Notes: generated by a model from the letters alone, not told the origin. A DNA stretch of 64,000 bases from Flavobacterium sp. FEMGT703F (GCA_002786385.1 PGCN01000007.1:333591-397590); one strand, 5' to 3'. Counted from the first letter of the stretch, positions 8,540-16,325 are shown. Program-made: numbers and translations.

Positions 8540-8864
8540 GAAATTTATATTTCAGCTAAAATAGGAAAAAGTTTCTTTGTAAAATAATAAAGCAAGTCGA
8601 TCGACTTGCTTTATTATTTTTATTGAAACACTTCACGGACTATATAGAAGAAATCTTTGTTTCTGATTGCTTAAAGAACTAAAATAACTTTACCTCATCA
8701 GAATAAAAGTTTGTGCGTGTATAAAGATAAAGTACATTACAAATCTGAAAAAAATTCTAAAAAAATCTAAAAATATTTTTTAAATCCAATCATAGTAACA
8801 TATTTCCGATTCCATTTTCTTAATTAATGGTCAAGCTATCAGTCAATAAATCCTATACATAGTA
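8540..8864. other. Intergenic region upstream of R-M gene
   Basis: It contains the palindrome 8581-8620 and presumably the R-M promoter. The rest is AT-rich with no gene seen. Confidence 0.5.
8581..8620. repeat. Perfect 40-bp palindrome
   Basis: The left half aaaataataaagcaagtcga is followed immediately by its exact reverse complement, with no spacer. A- and T-runs flank both sides, so it could work as a bidirectional terminator, or as an operator, since it lies only 41 bases before the R-M start codon. Confidence 0.7.
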
Positions 8865-9020
8865 TCACCCCAGTTGCTCAATACGCTTTTTGATGTCTTC
8901 AATCTCTTTCTGTAGTTGTAGCTTTCTAAGCCGCTTCTGTAACTGTTGTTTTTTGATTGGGTCATTTTCAACATTAACCTGTGTTTGAGCTATGGTTATT
9001 TTATCCTGTATATCGCTCAT
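8865..9020 (-). CDS. Small coiled-coil protein
   Basis: The protein is 51 residues: MSDIQDKITIAQTQVNVEND, then a run of Lys, Gln, Leu and Ile heptads (KKQQLQKRLRKLQLQ, KEIEDIKKRIEQLG) that should form a coiled coil. Its ATG overlaps the end of the 69-residue gene above by 20 bases, suggesting translational coupling. No function is assigned. It belongs to the Rep-like operon of element A. Confidence 0.55.
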   Translation of the reverse strand: MSDIQDKITIAQTQVNVENDPIKKQQLQKRLRKLQLQKEIEDIKKRIEQLG

Positions 9021-9210
9021 CATTCATACGGTTTGTAAAACATTCCTCTTTAAAGAGTTCATCTAGCTGGTTATTTCTTTTAAGCAATTTATATTCTTCA
9101 AATAAATGCCAATCATCAAATCTAGCGTTTTCTTCATACTGTCTTGATACATAAATTATCAATAATTCTTTCAGCATCGGGCTGTGGTTTAAGTCTGTTA
9201 CTTCTTCCAT
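9001..9210 (-). CDS. Small acidic protein of element A
   Basis: The protein is 69 residues (MEEVTDLNHSPMLKELLII...), rich in Glu, Asp and Leu, with no signal peptide. It starts 25 bases after the stop of the HUH-like gene and overlaps the next small ORF. I do not recognise a family. Its position in the short co-directional run suggests an accessory gene of the Rep module. Confidence 0.55.
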   Translation of the reverse strand: MEEVTDLNHSPMLKELLIIYVSRQYEENARFDDWHLFEEYKLLKRNNQLDELFKEECFTNRMNDERYTG

Positions 9211-9235
9211 TTTTTCTTTTTTTTTAATTTGTTAG

Positions 9236-9811
9236 TTATTGTAATATTCCGTTTCTCACGGGTGCTTTTTGTAGATATTCATCGCTACTGTAAATGTTTT
9301 TTATTTCGGTTACTTGATACATAACCTCAAACCATTTAAAATACTTTAATAGAACCTCATCAACGATTTTTTTTGTTTTTGATGGTGCTGCATCACTTAC
9401 GAAGTGAACGTGGTTAAAACCTCTTCTATCAAGCTCAATAGTGTATTTAATTGTATTAGTTGGTAGGTTTGATTTGATTTCTTTAACAAGTTCTACATGG
9501 TAGTCAGCATCGTAGTTTTGTATCGGATTCCATGTTACAAAACTTAACCAACGACAGTTGGAATCGTCCATAGATTTACGTTTGTTGATAGGCATAAATT
9601 CGTTTATTATGCTATGATGTATTTGCCAACATTTACCTTCTTTCTTTAATAGATTGGTTACACCAGCATACTTCTCTTTTACATTTAGCATTTTATACTT
9701 TAGCATTCTTAATGATAAACCTGTTATGGTTGTTAATTGATTTAGTTGATAATAGATGTTACTTCTCTTCTTATTACTATCATTTATTAATTTTATACAT
9801 TCTTCTTTCAT
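9236..9811 (-). CDS. Probable HUH-type Rep/nicking protein
   Basis: The protein is 191 residues. The N-terminal third has an HTH-like stretch (LTTITGLSLRMLKYKMLNVK). The centre starts with a beta strand WLSFVTWNP. At about residue 145 comes ELDRRGFNHVHFVSDA, in which HVHFV matches the HUHUUU metal-binding motif of rolling-circle Rep proteins and relaxases. Tyrosines that could be the nucleophile follow (FEVMYQVTEI, YSSDEYLQK). It is short for a relaxase, so a minimal Rep protein of a mobilisable element is more likely. Start at 9811 is supported by MKEECIKLIND. If correct, the element could replicate or be mobilised after excision. Confidence 0.5.
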   Translation of the reverse strand: MKEECIKLINDSNKKRSNIYYQLNQLTTITGLSLRMLKYKMLNVKEKYAGVTNLLKKEGKCWQIHHSIINEFMPINKRKSMDDSNCRWLSFVTWNPIQNYDADYHVELVKEIKSNLPTNTIKYTIELDRRGFNHVHFVSDAAPSKTKKIVDEVLLKYFKWFEVMYQVTEIKNIYSSDEYLQKAPVRNGILQ

Positions 9812-10013
9812 TCTCTTTTGGATATAGTAAGGTCAAGAGGGATGAGGTTATCCCAGTCGTTATTTTTTTTTGTTTATTATAAATATGTGAAATTTTAAAA
9901 ACAACTGCACTATGAGGCAATTTTTCTTTTTTTCTAGCAGCTTGCTATAAAATCAATCATAGCAAACTGGATTTTTGAGGAAGTTGAATAGGAAATTTTA
10001 TTGCACCTATTCG

Positions 10014-10286
10014 TTAGTAGCGATTGCCAAATAAATCGAAGTTGCTGTTTTTAGACAAAAGGGTGTCTATGTCAGCGATGGGGTAATAATAGATTTCACC
10101 GATTTTAGAAAACGGTATAATGTTCTTATCACGATAAGTACAAATAGTATTGTCACTCATGCCGAATAGCTTTTTTAAGTCGTTGTTTCGGTAGTATTTT
10201 TTTGGGTATCTAAACGCATCAAACTTTGATTTGATTTCTTCTAAGAGCTTAATAACAGGCTCCATTTCTTCTTTGGTTTCTTTCAT
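10014..10286 (-). CDS. Excisionase-like HTH protein
   Basis: The protein is 90 residues. A central helix-turn-helix of MerR/Xis type is seen: YRNNDLKKLFGMSDNTICTY, then RDKNIIPFSKIGEIYYYPIADID, the recognition helix and wing of the HTH_17 family used by Bacteroidetes elements as excisionases or regulators. The N-terminal 35 residues are a predicted helix. It occupies the same place relative to the integrase as the HTH protein 51099-51401 in element B. Confidence 0.75.
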   Translation of the reverse strand: MKETKEEMEPVIKLLEEIKSKFDAFRYPKKYYRNNDLKKLFGMSDNTICTYRDKNIIPFSKIGEIYYYPIADIDTLLSKNSNFDLFGNRY

Positions 10287-10346
10287 ATTTTTTTGTTTTT
10301 AATTTATATTGCAAAGATACCCCCAGAAGTTACCAACGTCAAGTTG

Positions 10347-10369
10347 TTGTTAACAATAGCTAACTTTTG
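10347..10369. promoter_or_regulatory. Candidate operator, copy 1
   Basis: TTGTTAACAATA followed by AACTTTTG after three bases, upstream of the HTH gene. 20 of 23 positions match the copy at 12515-12537 upstream of the integrase. TTGTTAACAA is a perfect palindrome. Confidence 0.45.
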
Positions 10370-11163
10370 CCACCAAAATTAAATTCTAAGAAACCATCGT
10401 TTAGTATGTCTTTTAACCTATCTAAAACTTTGTTGTTTGGTATTACTTCGTCTCTGTGAGTGCTTTTTAATTTAGGAAAATCGTACTTAGTACTTTGAAT
10501 TGGTATAGCCGTGTCTTTGTTCTTATTATTTCTTGTTTCAAAATAATTAAAGTTATTCTCTATAAATTTTTCTCGGTGTGAATCATTATCAAATTTTAAT
10601 ATTCCACTTTTTTCTAGCGTGTACAAAAAAACTAAAGATTCTATTCTACTTAACATTAATGTTGCTCTTTCGGTTTTTTCTGAAATTAGAATATCGCTTT
10701 CGGGTTCTTTTGTATCTTCAAAAGTTTTATAATCTTCGCTGGTGCTGTACCCAAAATACTTTATCTCGTTTTCTAAAAAACTTTTTATAAACGAAAGTGT
10801 TTTGTTCTTAATCTTTAGCATCGCACCAATATATTCAATGGTACTTTCGGCATTTTCTCCAACCTCATCTTTGCTTTTAGCCAGAACATAATTTACTCTT
10901 AGGTGACCAATGACGTTATCAAGTCTTTTGACCCCAGAATCGGTTTGAGTAATGTATTCCTTTAGTAATTCGATGCTGCAATTTTCTTTAAGTTGCAGTT
11001 TTATCCGTTGCTGAAAATCTCTATAAAGTAATACACAAAAGTCTTGTGGAACTTCTTGAGGTATCGTTCCATTGATTAAAAAATCTTTGGTATCGCTATC
11101 AATGGTTAAATGAGCCTTGCTGATTTCTTTAATTATGTTTTCGATTATTAACGCATTTTTCAT
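10360..11163 (-). CDS. Hypothetical protein between HTH and integrase genes
   Basis: The protein is 267 residues, mostly helical and charged, with no signal peptide or motif I recognise. In element B the same slot (between integrase and HTH gene) holds RteC, and this protein is of similar size and helical makeup. A distant RteC-like regulator is possible, but I see no diagnostic RteC sequence. The stop overlaps the operator-like repeat at 10347-10369. Confidence 0.6.
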   Translation of the reverse strand: MKNALIIENIIKEISKAHLTIDSDTKDFLINGTIPQEVPQDFCVLLYRDFQQRIKLQLKENCSIELLKEYITQTDSGVKRLDNVIGHLRVNYVLAKSKDEVGENAESTIEYIGAMLKIKNKTLSFIKSFLENEIKYFGYSTSEDYKTFEDTKEPESDILISEKTERATLMLSRIESLVFLYTLEKSGILKFDNDSHREKFIENNFNYFETRNNKNKDTAIPIQSTKYDFPKLKSTHRDEVIPNNKVLDRLKDILNDGFLEFNFGGKS

Positions 11164-11217
11164 ATAGTTGTATTTAAAAAAGAAGTCCGCTAATTAGCGG
11201 ACTTCAAAAATACTCAT

Positions 11218-12462
11218 TTAATTAAAGTGAGGAACTAGATTTTTCATGTGCTTTTTAACACTACTATCCATTAACTTAGCATAGTGTTGGGTCTGTGTTA
11301 TTCGTTTATGACCCATAATTTGGCTTATTACTTCCATTGGTAAATCATTTGCCAACGCTACCGTTGTTGCGAATGTATGACGACCCACGTACCATGTTAG
11401 GTTCTTATCGATATTGCATAGGTCTGCAATTTCTTTTAAGTATGCGTTCATGTTGCTATTACTTCTATTAGGAATTAGCCTATTTTCTTCAATACATTCT
11501 GGGTCGTTTTTATACTTGTCAATGATTCGTTTTAATGGTGGTATGACCAGTACATTAGTTTTTACTTTAGTCTTTTGACGTTTTGTTTTTAACCAACTAT
11601 CACAGTCTTCGTCTAAGGTATAGTTACCTTGTCTTAGATTCATAACATCAATAGGTGAGTAACTTGTGTAGCAACTAAATAAAAATATGTCACGTGCCAC
11701 GTCTAATCTTCTATTAGAAAAATCTTTGTTCTCAATCCTTCGCAACTCTTCTAAAGTTAAAAATGTTGTTTGAACTTCATTTAACGTTTTATCATAGATA
11801 GAAAAAGGGTTATCGGTCACCAAACCCATTTTTTTTGCATGGTTTACCATTGCTGAAATATTTCTTATATACTTAACAGTGGTGTTGTTACCTAGTCCAA
11901 ATTTGTTACCGTGTTTTCTATCAAATCTCAAGAACTCATCGAGACCATAAACAAACGTTCTATTAATTTTATCAAATTCGATGTCTTTTTTTTTCAATTT
12001 GGAATTTAAGTAATCATTGACAACGTCACCCATACGCTCATATTTTTCTAAAGAACCGATGGCACGGTCACCTTTTTTTACTTGTTTTCTAAAATAGTCG
12101 TTATGATATTGAACGACTTCAAGAAGAGTAATTTTGTGTTCTGGTGTTTGATTAAAACAATAATTTTTTAAATACAATGGGGTTATTTCTATCGTATCCG
12201 TTGAGGTTTTTAATAACTCATTGTATTGTTTTTCTATTGAATCATTAAGAGCTTTCAAATAGCTTTTTAAGTTAATTTCATTTTCAACCCTAATTGCATT
12301 TCTAAGACTGTTGGTTTTAGACCAACGTTCTTGTTTAATGTATTTAGATGTTGCAAATGTGGAATACTGATTTCCTAAATAAATTTTGCCATAAATGGCT
12401 GTTTCACCGTTTTGGTTTTTTTTGTCTCCTTTCAAATAGAAGCTCACTTTCAATTTTTTCAT
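11218..12462 (-). CDS. Tyrosine integrase of element A
   Basis: The protein is 414 residues from the ATG at 12462 (MKKLKVSFYLKGDKK). The upstream in-frame extension to 12504 reads GTFKSSFAKKIKL and is less likely. It has the Bacteroidetes conjugative-transposon layout: an arm-binding domain (about 1-90), a SAM-like core-binding domain (about 100-200), then a catalytic domain with RDIFLFSCYTSYSPIDV (Arg I), WYVGRHTFATTVAL (HxxR with R-H) and GHKRITQTQHYAKL (His and Tyr nucleophile). It lies just inside the right att core with its 5' end toward the tRNA side. It should catalyse integration and excision of element A at tRNA-Ser. Confidence 0.9.
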   Translation of the reverse strand: MKKLKVSFYLKGDKKNQNGETAIYGKIYLGNQYSTFATSKYIKQERWSKTNSLRNAIRVENEINLKSYLKALNDSIEKQYNELLKTSTDTIEITPLYLKNYCFNQTPEHKITLLEVVQYHNDYFRKQVKKGDRAIGSLEKYERMGDVVNDYLNSKLKKKDIEFDKINRTFVYGLDEFLRFDRKHGNKFGLGNNTTVKYIRNISAMVNHAKKMGLVTDNPFSIYDKTLNEVQTTFLTLEELRRIENKDFSNRRLDVARDIFLFSCYTSYSPIDVMNLRQGNYTLDEDCDSWLKTKRQKTKVKTNVLVIPPLKRIIDKYKNDPECIEENRLIPNRSNSNMNAYLKEIADLCNIDKNLTWYVGRHTFATTVALANDLPMEVISQIMGHKRITQTQHYAKLMDSSVKKHMKNLVPHFN

Positions 12463-12514
12463 AAGTTTTATTTTTTTTGCAAAACTACTTTTGAAAGTTC
12501 CCAATGCCTATCTA

Positions 12515-12584
12515 TTGTTAACAATATACAACTTTTGGTACCCTAAATTATTTATCATAAACATAGGGTACCAAATAGGGTACC
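12515..12584. promoter_or_regulatory. Operator copy 2 and candidate arm sites of element A
   Basis: 12515-12537 repeats the TTGTTAACAATA...AACTTTTG motif of 10347-10369. An inverted ttggtaccct lies at 12535-12544. Direct agggtaccaa (12565-12574) and agggtacc (12577-12584) follow with the same 12-base step as at 3159-3180. Together they look like an integrase promoter overlapping arm-binding sites. Confidence 0.45.
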
Positions 12585-12731
12585 TGTCGAATGAGATATA
12601 AAGTATAAAATGATATTACTCATTTTTGAACTACTTTATTCAAAATAACTCTTAGGTGCCGTAAAATATAGGATTGTATAAAAAACAGGAAAGTACTTAA
12701 ATGTAAAAAGCACCTCTTTGAGGTGCTTTCA

Positions 12732-12748
12732 GCGGAGAAAGAGGGATT
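12732..12748. repeat. att core shared by elements A and B
   Basis: The 17 bases gcggagaaagagggatt are identical to 54158-54174, the 3' end of tRNA-Ser, and the first 13 match 3087-3099. It forms the right end of A and the left end of B. Confidence 0.75.
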
Positions 12749-12802
12749 TGTATTTCCTCTTTTATGCCTTTAATAATAAGGATTCAGCAATACTAAATTC
12801 TA

Positions 12803-12814
12803 GGGTCTCGATTT
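12803..12814. promoter_or_regulatory. Candidate integrase B arm site, left
   Basis: gggtctcgattt recurs at 54039-54050 inside the right end of element B, with an inverted cgagaccc at 54014-54021. Confidence 0.35.
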
Positions 12815-12913
12815 TAAACCTCAAAAAATCAAACTTTTTTTGACAAATCTTAATAATCAAATATACAAAATAAATTATAGATAGAAGTTTAATAAGTGAA
12901 TTAGTATTGATAA

Positions 12914-13117
12914 TTAATCAATAATTAACTCTAGAACTTTTTCAAAATTAAGCCCTGTATAAATGCAAAATTCTTCTATGCTCACAAACTCATTTTCGAG
13001 CTTATTGAGGTCATTTCTAATCTTGTTCAATAGTCTAAGACTTTGCCTGTAACTTTTGCCTGTAATACGCTGTATATCCTTTGGGTAGATACACAACCTC
13101 TTATTGTGTGATTTCAT
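12914..13117 (-). CDS. Small winged-helix-like protein
   Basis: The protein is 67 residues. It reads IYPKDIQRITGKSYRQSLRL, then LNKIRNDLNKLENEFVSIEEF, an arrangement seen in short Bacteroidetes proteins with a helix-turn-helix fold linked to mobile DNA. It has no signal peptide. It is the first gene inside the left end of element B. A DNA-binding role is inferred from the helical pattern only. Confidence 0.6.
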   Translation of the reverse strand: MKSHNKRLCIYPKDIQRITGKSYRQSLRLLNKIRNDLNKLENEFVSIEEFCIYTGLNFEKVLELIID

Positions 13118-13394
13118 ACTTTATCCATGCCTTTGATATGCCTTTGAGTAGGTTTAAAGTTAGAAATAATTCCTTTTGTTTTTAAGTAATCGTTTTTGGT
13201 GATTTGCAGCCGATTTTAGGTGACTTCTAAGTTTAATTATGTCATTTATTCCAATGGTTGACAGATTGTATTGTGTGATGTTTTAAATGGTTTATTTAAG
13301 TATAAACTTTGTTCTTGAATCAGTCGGAAAGTGTTGCAACAGGATTAAGATTGACAGAGTTTGAACATTAGTTATTAATTAAAATTTTGTAGTT

Positions 13395-14153
13395 ATGGCC
13401 AGACAGAAAGGCATAATTAAGTTGAAAGGTACTATCGGGGATATTACATTTTACAAAACCCAAGACGGACACTTGGCACGCGAAAAAGGGGGCATTGATG
13501 CCAGCAGAATCGCAAGCGATCCTGCGTTCCAGAGAACGCGCGAAAATGGTTCCGAATTTGGAAGAGCAGGAAAAGCCGGAAAGCTTTTAAGAACTGCTTT
13601 AAGACCGTTGCTTTTGAATTCTGCTGATAGCAGAATGGTGAGCAGACTTACCCAGGCAATGGTGAAAGTAATCCAAGCTGACACAGTTAGCGATAGAGGA
13701 TTACGAAACGTTATTGATGGAGAAACTGAATTGTTATTCGGTTTTGAATTCAATATCAGGGGTAAATTAGGAACTAGTTTGTATGCTCCGTATGTTGGCG
13801 CTATTGACCGTGTTTCCGGTGAAATCACAGTTGATTTGGCCTCTTTTGTGCCTGCCAACATGTTAGCTGCTCCGAGTGGAACCACTCACTTTAAAATTAT
13901 CTCTGCTGGTGCAGAAGTTGATTTTGAAGCTGAAACCTATGTAGTAGCAACTTCTGAGACAGCAATTTTGCCATGGGACGCAACTGCAACAGCAGCCATC
14001 AACCAAACCAATGCGGTTACTCCGGCGAGTACTAAACCCTTGTTTTTAGCTTTGGGTATTGAATTCTACCAAGAAATCAATGGTCAAATGTACCCATTGA
14101 AAAATGGTGCATTCAACCCTTTGGCGATTGTGAAAGTTGACAGTGGCGTGTAA
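13395..14153 (+). CDS. Phage-like cassette protein, unknown function
   Basis: The protein is 252 residues, starting MARQKGIIKLKGTIGDITFY, followed by KTQDGHLAREKGGIDASRIA. There is no signal peptide. The first 65 residues are basic with Arg and Gly, and the remaining 190 are beta-rich with many Ala, Thr and Val (VASFVPANMLAAPSGTTHFK-like strands), a texture typical of self-assembling structural proteins. I recall close relatives in many Flavobacterium genomes next to DUF5675 genes, but no assigned function. Its stop (TAA at 14151-14153) abuts the ATG of the next gene. It is the first gene of a plus-strand cassette and is visibly richer in G+C than the flanking island DNA. Confidence 0.75.
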   Translation: MARQKGIIKLKGTIGDITFYKTQDGHLAREKGGIDASRIASDPAFQRTRENGSEFGRAGKAGKLLRTALRPLLLNSADSRMVSRLTQAMVKVIQADTVSDRGLRNVIDGETELLFGFEFNIRGKLGTSLYAPYVGAIDRVSGEITVDLASFVPANMLAAPSGTTHFKIISAGAEVDFEAETYVVATSETAILPWDATATAAINQTNAVTPASTKPLFLALGIEFYQEINGQMYPLKNGAFNPLAIVKVDSGV

Positions 14154-14554
14154 TGGTTCTTGTGTTGCATAGAACATATTTTCCGGAGGGAACGCAAGGG
14201 ATTTTAGAATGGAACGGCGATTTGATTTGCTATACCATCGAGCTGCCCTGGTTGGATAACCAAAAGCGAATTTCTTGTGTTCCTGAAGGAGAATATATTT
14301 TACAGAAGCGTTTCAGTAAAAAATTTGGATGGCACTTGCATTTAGTGAATGTTCCGGGAAGAGATTACATCTTGATTCATCCCGCCAATGATGCCAAAAA
14401 AGAATTATTAGGTTGTATTGCTCCTGTTACTACGCACACCGGGATTGGAAAAGGAAATTATTCCAGAAAAGCATTTTCGAAAGTTAAGGATTTGGTTTAT
14501 CCGGTTCTCTCCGATAATCAAGTTGTAAAAATTCTAATCACTACTAAATCATAA
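14153..14554 (+). CDS. DUF5675 family protein
   Basis: The protein is 133 residues with the typical DUF5675 beginning (VLHRTYFPEGTQGILE, then CYTIELPW) and core: RISCVPEGEY, FGWHLHLVNVPGRDYILIHP, GCIAPVTTHTGIGKGNYSR. The His, Asp and second His-containing strands resemble a small YkuD/L,D-transpeptidase-like barrel, and the family often occurs in phage and phage-like loci. A peptidoglycan-related role is inferred. The start overlaps the stop of the preceding gene by one base, so translation is coupled. Confidence 0.85.
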   Translation: MVLVLHRTYFPEGTQGILEWNGDLICYTIELPWLDNQKRISCVPEGEYILQKRFSKKFGWHLHLVNVPGRDYILIHPANDAKKELLGCIAPVTTHTGIGKGNYSRKAFSKVKDLVYPVLSDNQVVKILITTKS

Positions 14555-14558
14555 AATC

Positions 14559-14825
14559 ATGAATGTAGTTCAAAGGGCAGCTGCCCCAACCCCGAAGTTT
14601 TTTAAGATTTTGCGAACCATTGGCTTGGCATTATTGGCCGTAAGTGGTAGCATCATAGCTGCACCTGTAGCTTTGCCGGCCGTAGTTGTCACCATTGCCG
14701 GATATTCAGCCGTAGCCGGCGGAGTACTTTCGGCAGTCAGTCAGATAACTGTTGAGGACAAGGTCCTTCGACAAGCCCTGGATGACAAGGCTAAAAACCT
14801 CAATAAACCTCGTGATGGAGACTAA
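14559..14825 (+). CDS. Small membrane protein, holin-like
   Basis: The protein is 88 residues. After a short polar N-terminus come two hydrophobic spans (about 19-38 and 40-61, rich in Ala, Val and Gly) and a charged C-terminal tail (DKVLRQALDDKAKNLNKPRDGD). That shape, the small size and the position after DUF5675 suggest a holin- or anchor-like protein. No family is recognised. The end overlaps the next ORF by 11 bases. Confidence 0.6.
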   Translation: MNVVQRAAAPTPKFFKILRTIGLALLAVSGSIIAAPVALPAVVVTIAGYSAVAGGVLSAVSQITVEDKVLRQALDDKAKNLNKPRDGD

Positions 14826-14991
14826 TCTTTCCATCAAAACGGGAACTGCTTCCGGAACAGTTTTGAGCATTTTGCCCAATATACTCTCGGAAGATATTGT
14901 AAAAACAATTATCTTAGCGGTGATTGGAGCAACAGTAAGTTTTTCCGTTTCTCTATTCCTTAAATGGGTAACAAAATCTAAAAAACAATAG
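14815..14991 (+). CDS. Small single-span membrane protein
   Basis: The protein is 58 residues from the ATG at 14815 (METNLSIKTGTASGTVLSIL). An in-frame ATG at 14752 lies inside the preceding gene and would add a basic, atypical leader, so the downstream start is preferred. It has one transmembrane span (about 29-50, IILAVIGATVSFSVSLFLKW) and a basic tail (KSKKQ), typical of a holin or membrane anchor. It is the last gene of the cassette and is followed by a terminator at 15027. Confidence 0.55.
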   Translation: METNLSIKTGTASGTVLSILPNILSEDIVKTIILAVIGATVSFSVSLFLKWVTKSKKQ

Positions 14992-15026
14992 TCCGGTTTT
15001 GATTGGTAACCTTTACCGGATATGAG

Positions 15027-15058
15027 AAAGCCTAGTCGTTAGACCAGGCTTTTTTTAT
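15027..15058 (+). terminator. Intrinsic terminator of phage-like cassette
   Basis: The stem aaagcct/aggcttt is followed by a T-run. The loop (agtcg...agacc) resembles the terminator at 51641-51673. It also lies at the end of the converging minus-strand gene. Confidence 0.8.
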
Positions 15059-15477
15059 TTATTACAGTACCGATACAAAATAGCTTTCCGCAAATCATTT
15101 ATAAGGATTAAATTCTCATGAAATTGTTTTTCCTTTTGCTGGAGCAGTTTCAGCGCGGTTATATTTTTTTGGTGCTGCTCGTGTTCTTCCATCATAGTTT
15201 TTGCTCTTGGAGTGAATTCATTTTTGAAATCCGGAAGGCGCAAAAATGGTATTACGGAGCCGATTAGGAATTGATGCCAGAATTTGGTTTGCCATAAGCT
15301 GAAGGCAATAAAATAGAAGTTTTCGCAGTCCTCTTCATGTTGTAAGAGTATCACAAAGCTATTTGTAAACGGCTCTTTTTGGGGTTTGCCGCTGTTTAAT
15401 CCTTTGTTTAGGATGAACAAATGCGGTTTTGAATAGTTAGTTCCTGGTCTGTGGGTTTTGATGATAAAATTGGTCAT
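15055..15477 (-). CDS. DUF6943-like protein
   Basis: The protein is 140 residues from the ATG at 15477 (MTNFIIKTHRPGTNYSKPHL). A longer reading from 15552 adds a Gln/Glu/Arg-rich leader. FIIKTHRPGT, HLFILNKGLNSGKPQKEPF and the C-terminal KEKQFHENLILIND fit, as I remember them, proteins of DUF6943 found on Bacteroidetes mobile elements. The function is unknown. It ends at the terminator of the converging cassette. The identification is from memory only. Confidence 0.6.
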   Translation of the reverse strand: MTNFIIKTHRPGTNYSKPHLFILNKGLNSGKPQKEPFTNSFVILLQHEEDCENFYFIAFSLWQTKFWHQFLIGSVIPFLRLPDFKNEFTPRAKTMMEEHEQHQKNITALKLLQQKEKQFHENLILINDLRKAILYRYCNK

Positions 15478-16041
15478 GGCTTCGGAATTAAAGTTAACAT
15501 CTTCCTGTTCCTGTCTTGAGCGGTGGTTCCGGGTTATCACCCTGCCCCACACACAAATTTTTCAAAAGAAAAAAGGAAAAAAAAGAAAGCCGTTTGACCT
15601 TGTGGAAGGTTTCTAAAAAGCCAGTTTTTTGGATGAAATACTACCCGCAGGGTGGAGATTTTAGCCAAAACCCAAAGGGCTTGAACTTGCTTTTTTGAAT
15701 ACCTGCAACATAGATTTGCTCTCTTTTTTTTATTTTTTATTTTGAAATATCTAATCAAATTTTCCTTGTTTGTTTGGATGAAATTTTGAATTAATGAGTC
15801 TTGATTTATGCAGGAATGTTCTTGAAAGGGTATCCATTTTTTTGGACGGATGGAAAGTCCAAATCAAATAATAAAAACGTTTTTCATCCGGCAGAAAAAT
15901 TGGATACTCTTTCTTCTCATTTGATTTTTGAGGATGCTTGAGTCGTGTTCAGTAATCAGTAGTTAGTGTACAGTCGGAATGTTAATATGGAAATGGAAGC
16001 ATCTTCAAAAAACAATGTAAAAACTTACCTAGTGCGATGGG
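15478..16041. other. Gene-free stretch
   Basis: Several open frames here are low-complexity (Lys, Phe, Asn) and overlap one another. I find no supported gene. It grades into the inverted-repeat region. Confidence 0.5.
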
Positions 16042-16250
16042 GCAGTAGCGCAAGCAAGGGTATTATTTTTTTATTTGTTTATCGAGATGTTCTAATTGGT
16101 TTAATGGAAAAGCTGCTGCCATAGACTTGAAAGAAATACAATCCTTATAGTATGTCATTACTATTATTATGAACGGTATGGCATCGGCTTTTCCGTTAAA
16201 GCAATTACTGCTGTTTTTCTAGCAAATAAAAAAATAATACTCTTGCAGGG
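16042..16250. repeat. Large nested inverted repeat
   Basis: The outer arms 16054-16077 and 16223-16246 (24 bases, one G.T) and inner arms 16100-16122 and 16178-16200 (23 bases, three mismatches, two of them wobble pairs) would fold into one hairpin of about 200 bases. No gene lies inside. Confidence 0.7.
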
Positions 16251-16266
16251 AATTTTGGTTTTGTGG

Positions 16267-16325
16267 GTAATAAAATGGCTTTTACCATAGGCAAATAAAC
16301 TGAAAAATTAAAGCCATTTTATTAC
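16267..16325. repeat. Inverted repeat, 16-bp stem
   Basis: gtaataaaatggcttt (16267-16282) pairs with 16310-16325 without mismatch around a 27-base loop. Confidence 0.65.

Larger units (their letters stand above)
3087..12748. mobile_element. Integrated element A in tRNA-Ser 3' end
   Basis: The element is bounded by gcggagaaagagg at 3087-3099 and 12732-12744, which is the 3' end of tRNA-Ser(UGA) as read on the plus strand. It encodes its own tyrosine integrase next to the right boundary, an HTH excisionase-like protein, a probable HUH Rep protein, an orphan recombinase, and a restriction-modification enzyme as main cargo. Candidate integrase arm sites (agggtacc repeats) sit inside both ends. 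There are no conjugation genes. The layout fits a small integrative or mobilisable element carrying a defence gene. The boundaries are inferred from the repeats. Confidence 0.7.
12585..12913. other. Junction between elements A and B
   Basis: It contains the hairpin aagcacctc/gaggtgctt (12708-12729), the att core 12732-12748 and a candidate arm site of element B (12803-12814). No gene is seen. Confidence 0.55.

Noticed and set aside
9880..10010. Possible Rep nick site with inverted tagcaa/ttgcta in the gap before the HUH-like gene
   Set aside because: The pair is short and the region is AT-rich. I could not define a nick site.
13120..13394. Promoter of the phage-like cassette
   Set aside because: A TAxxTTTG-like stretch is visible but not at a position and spacing I can support.
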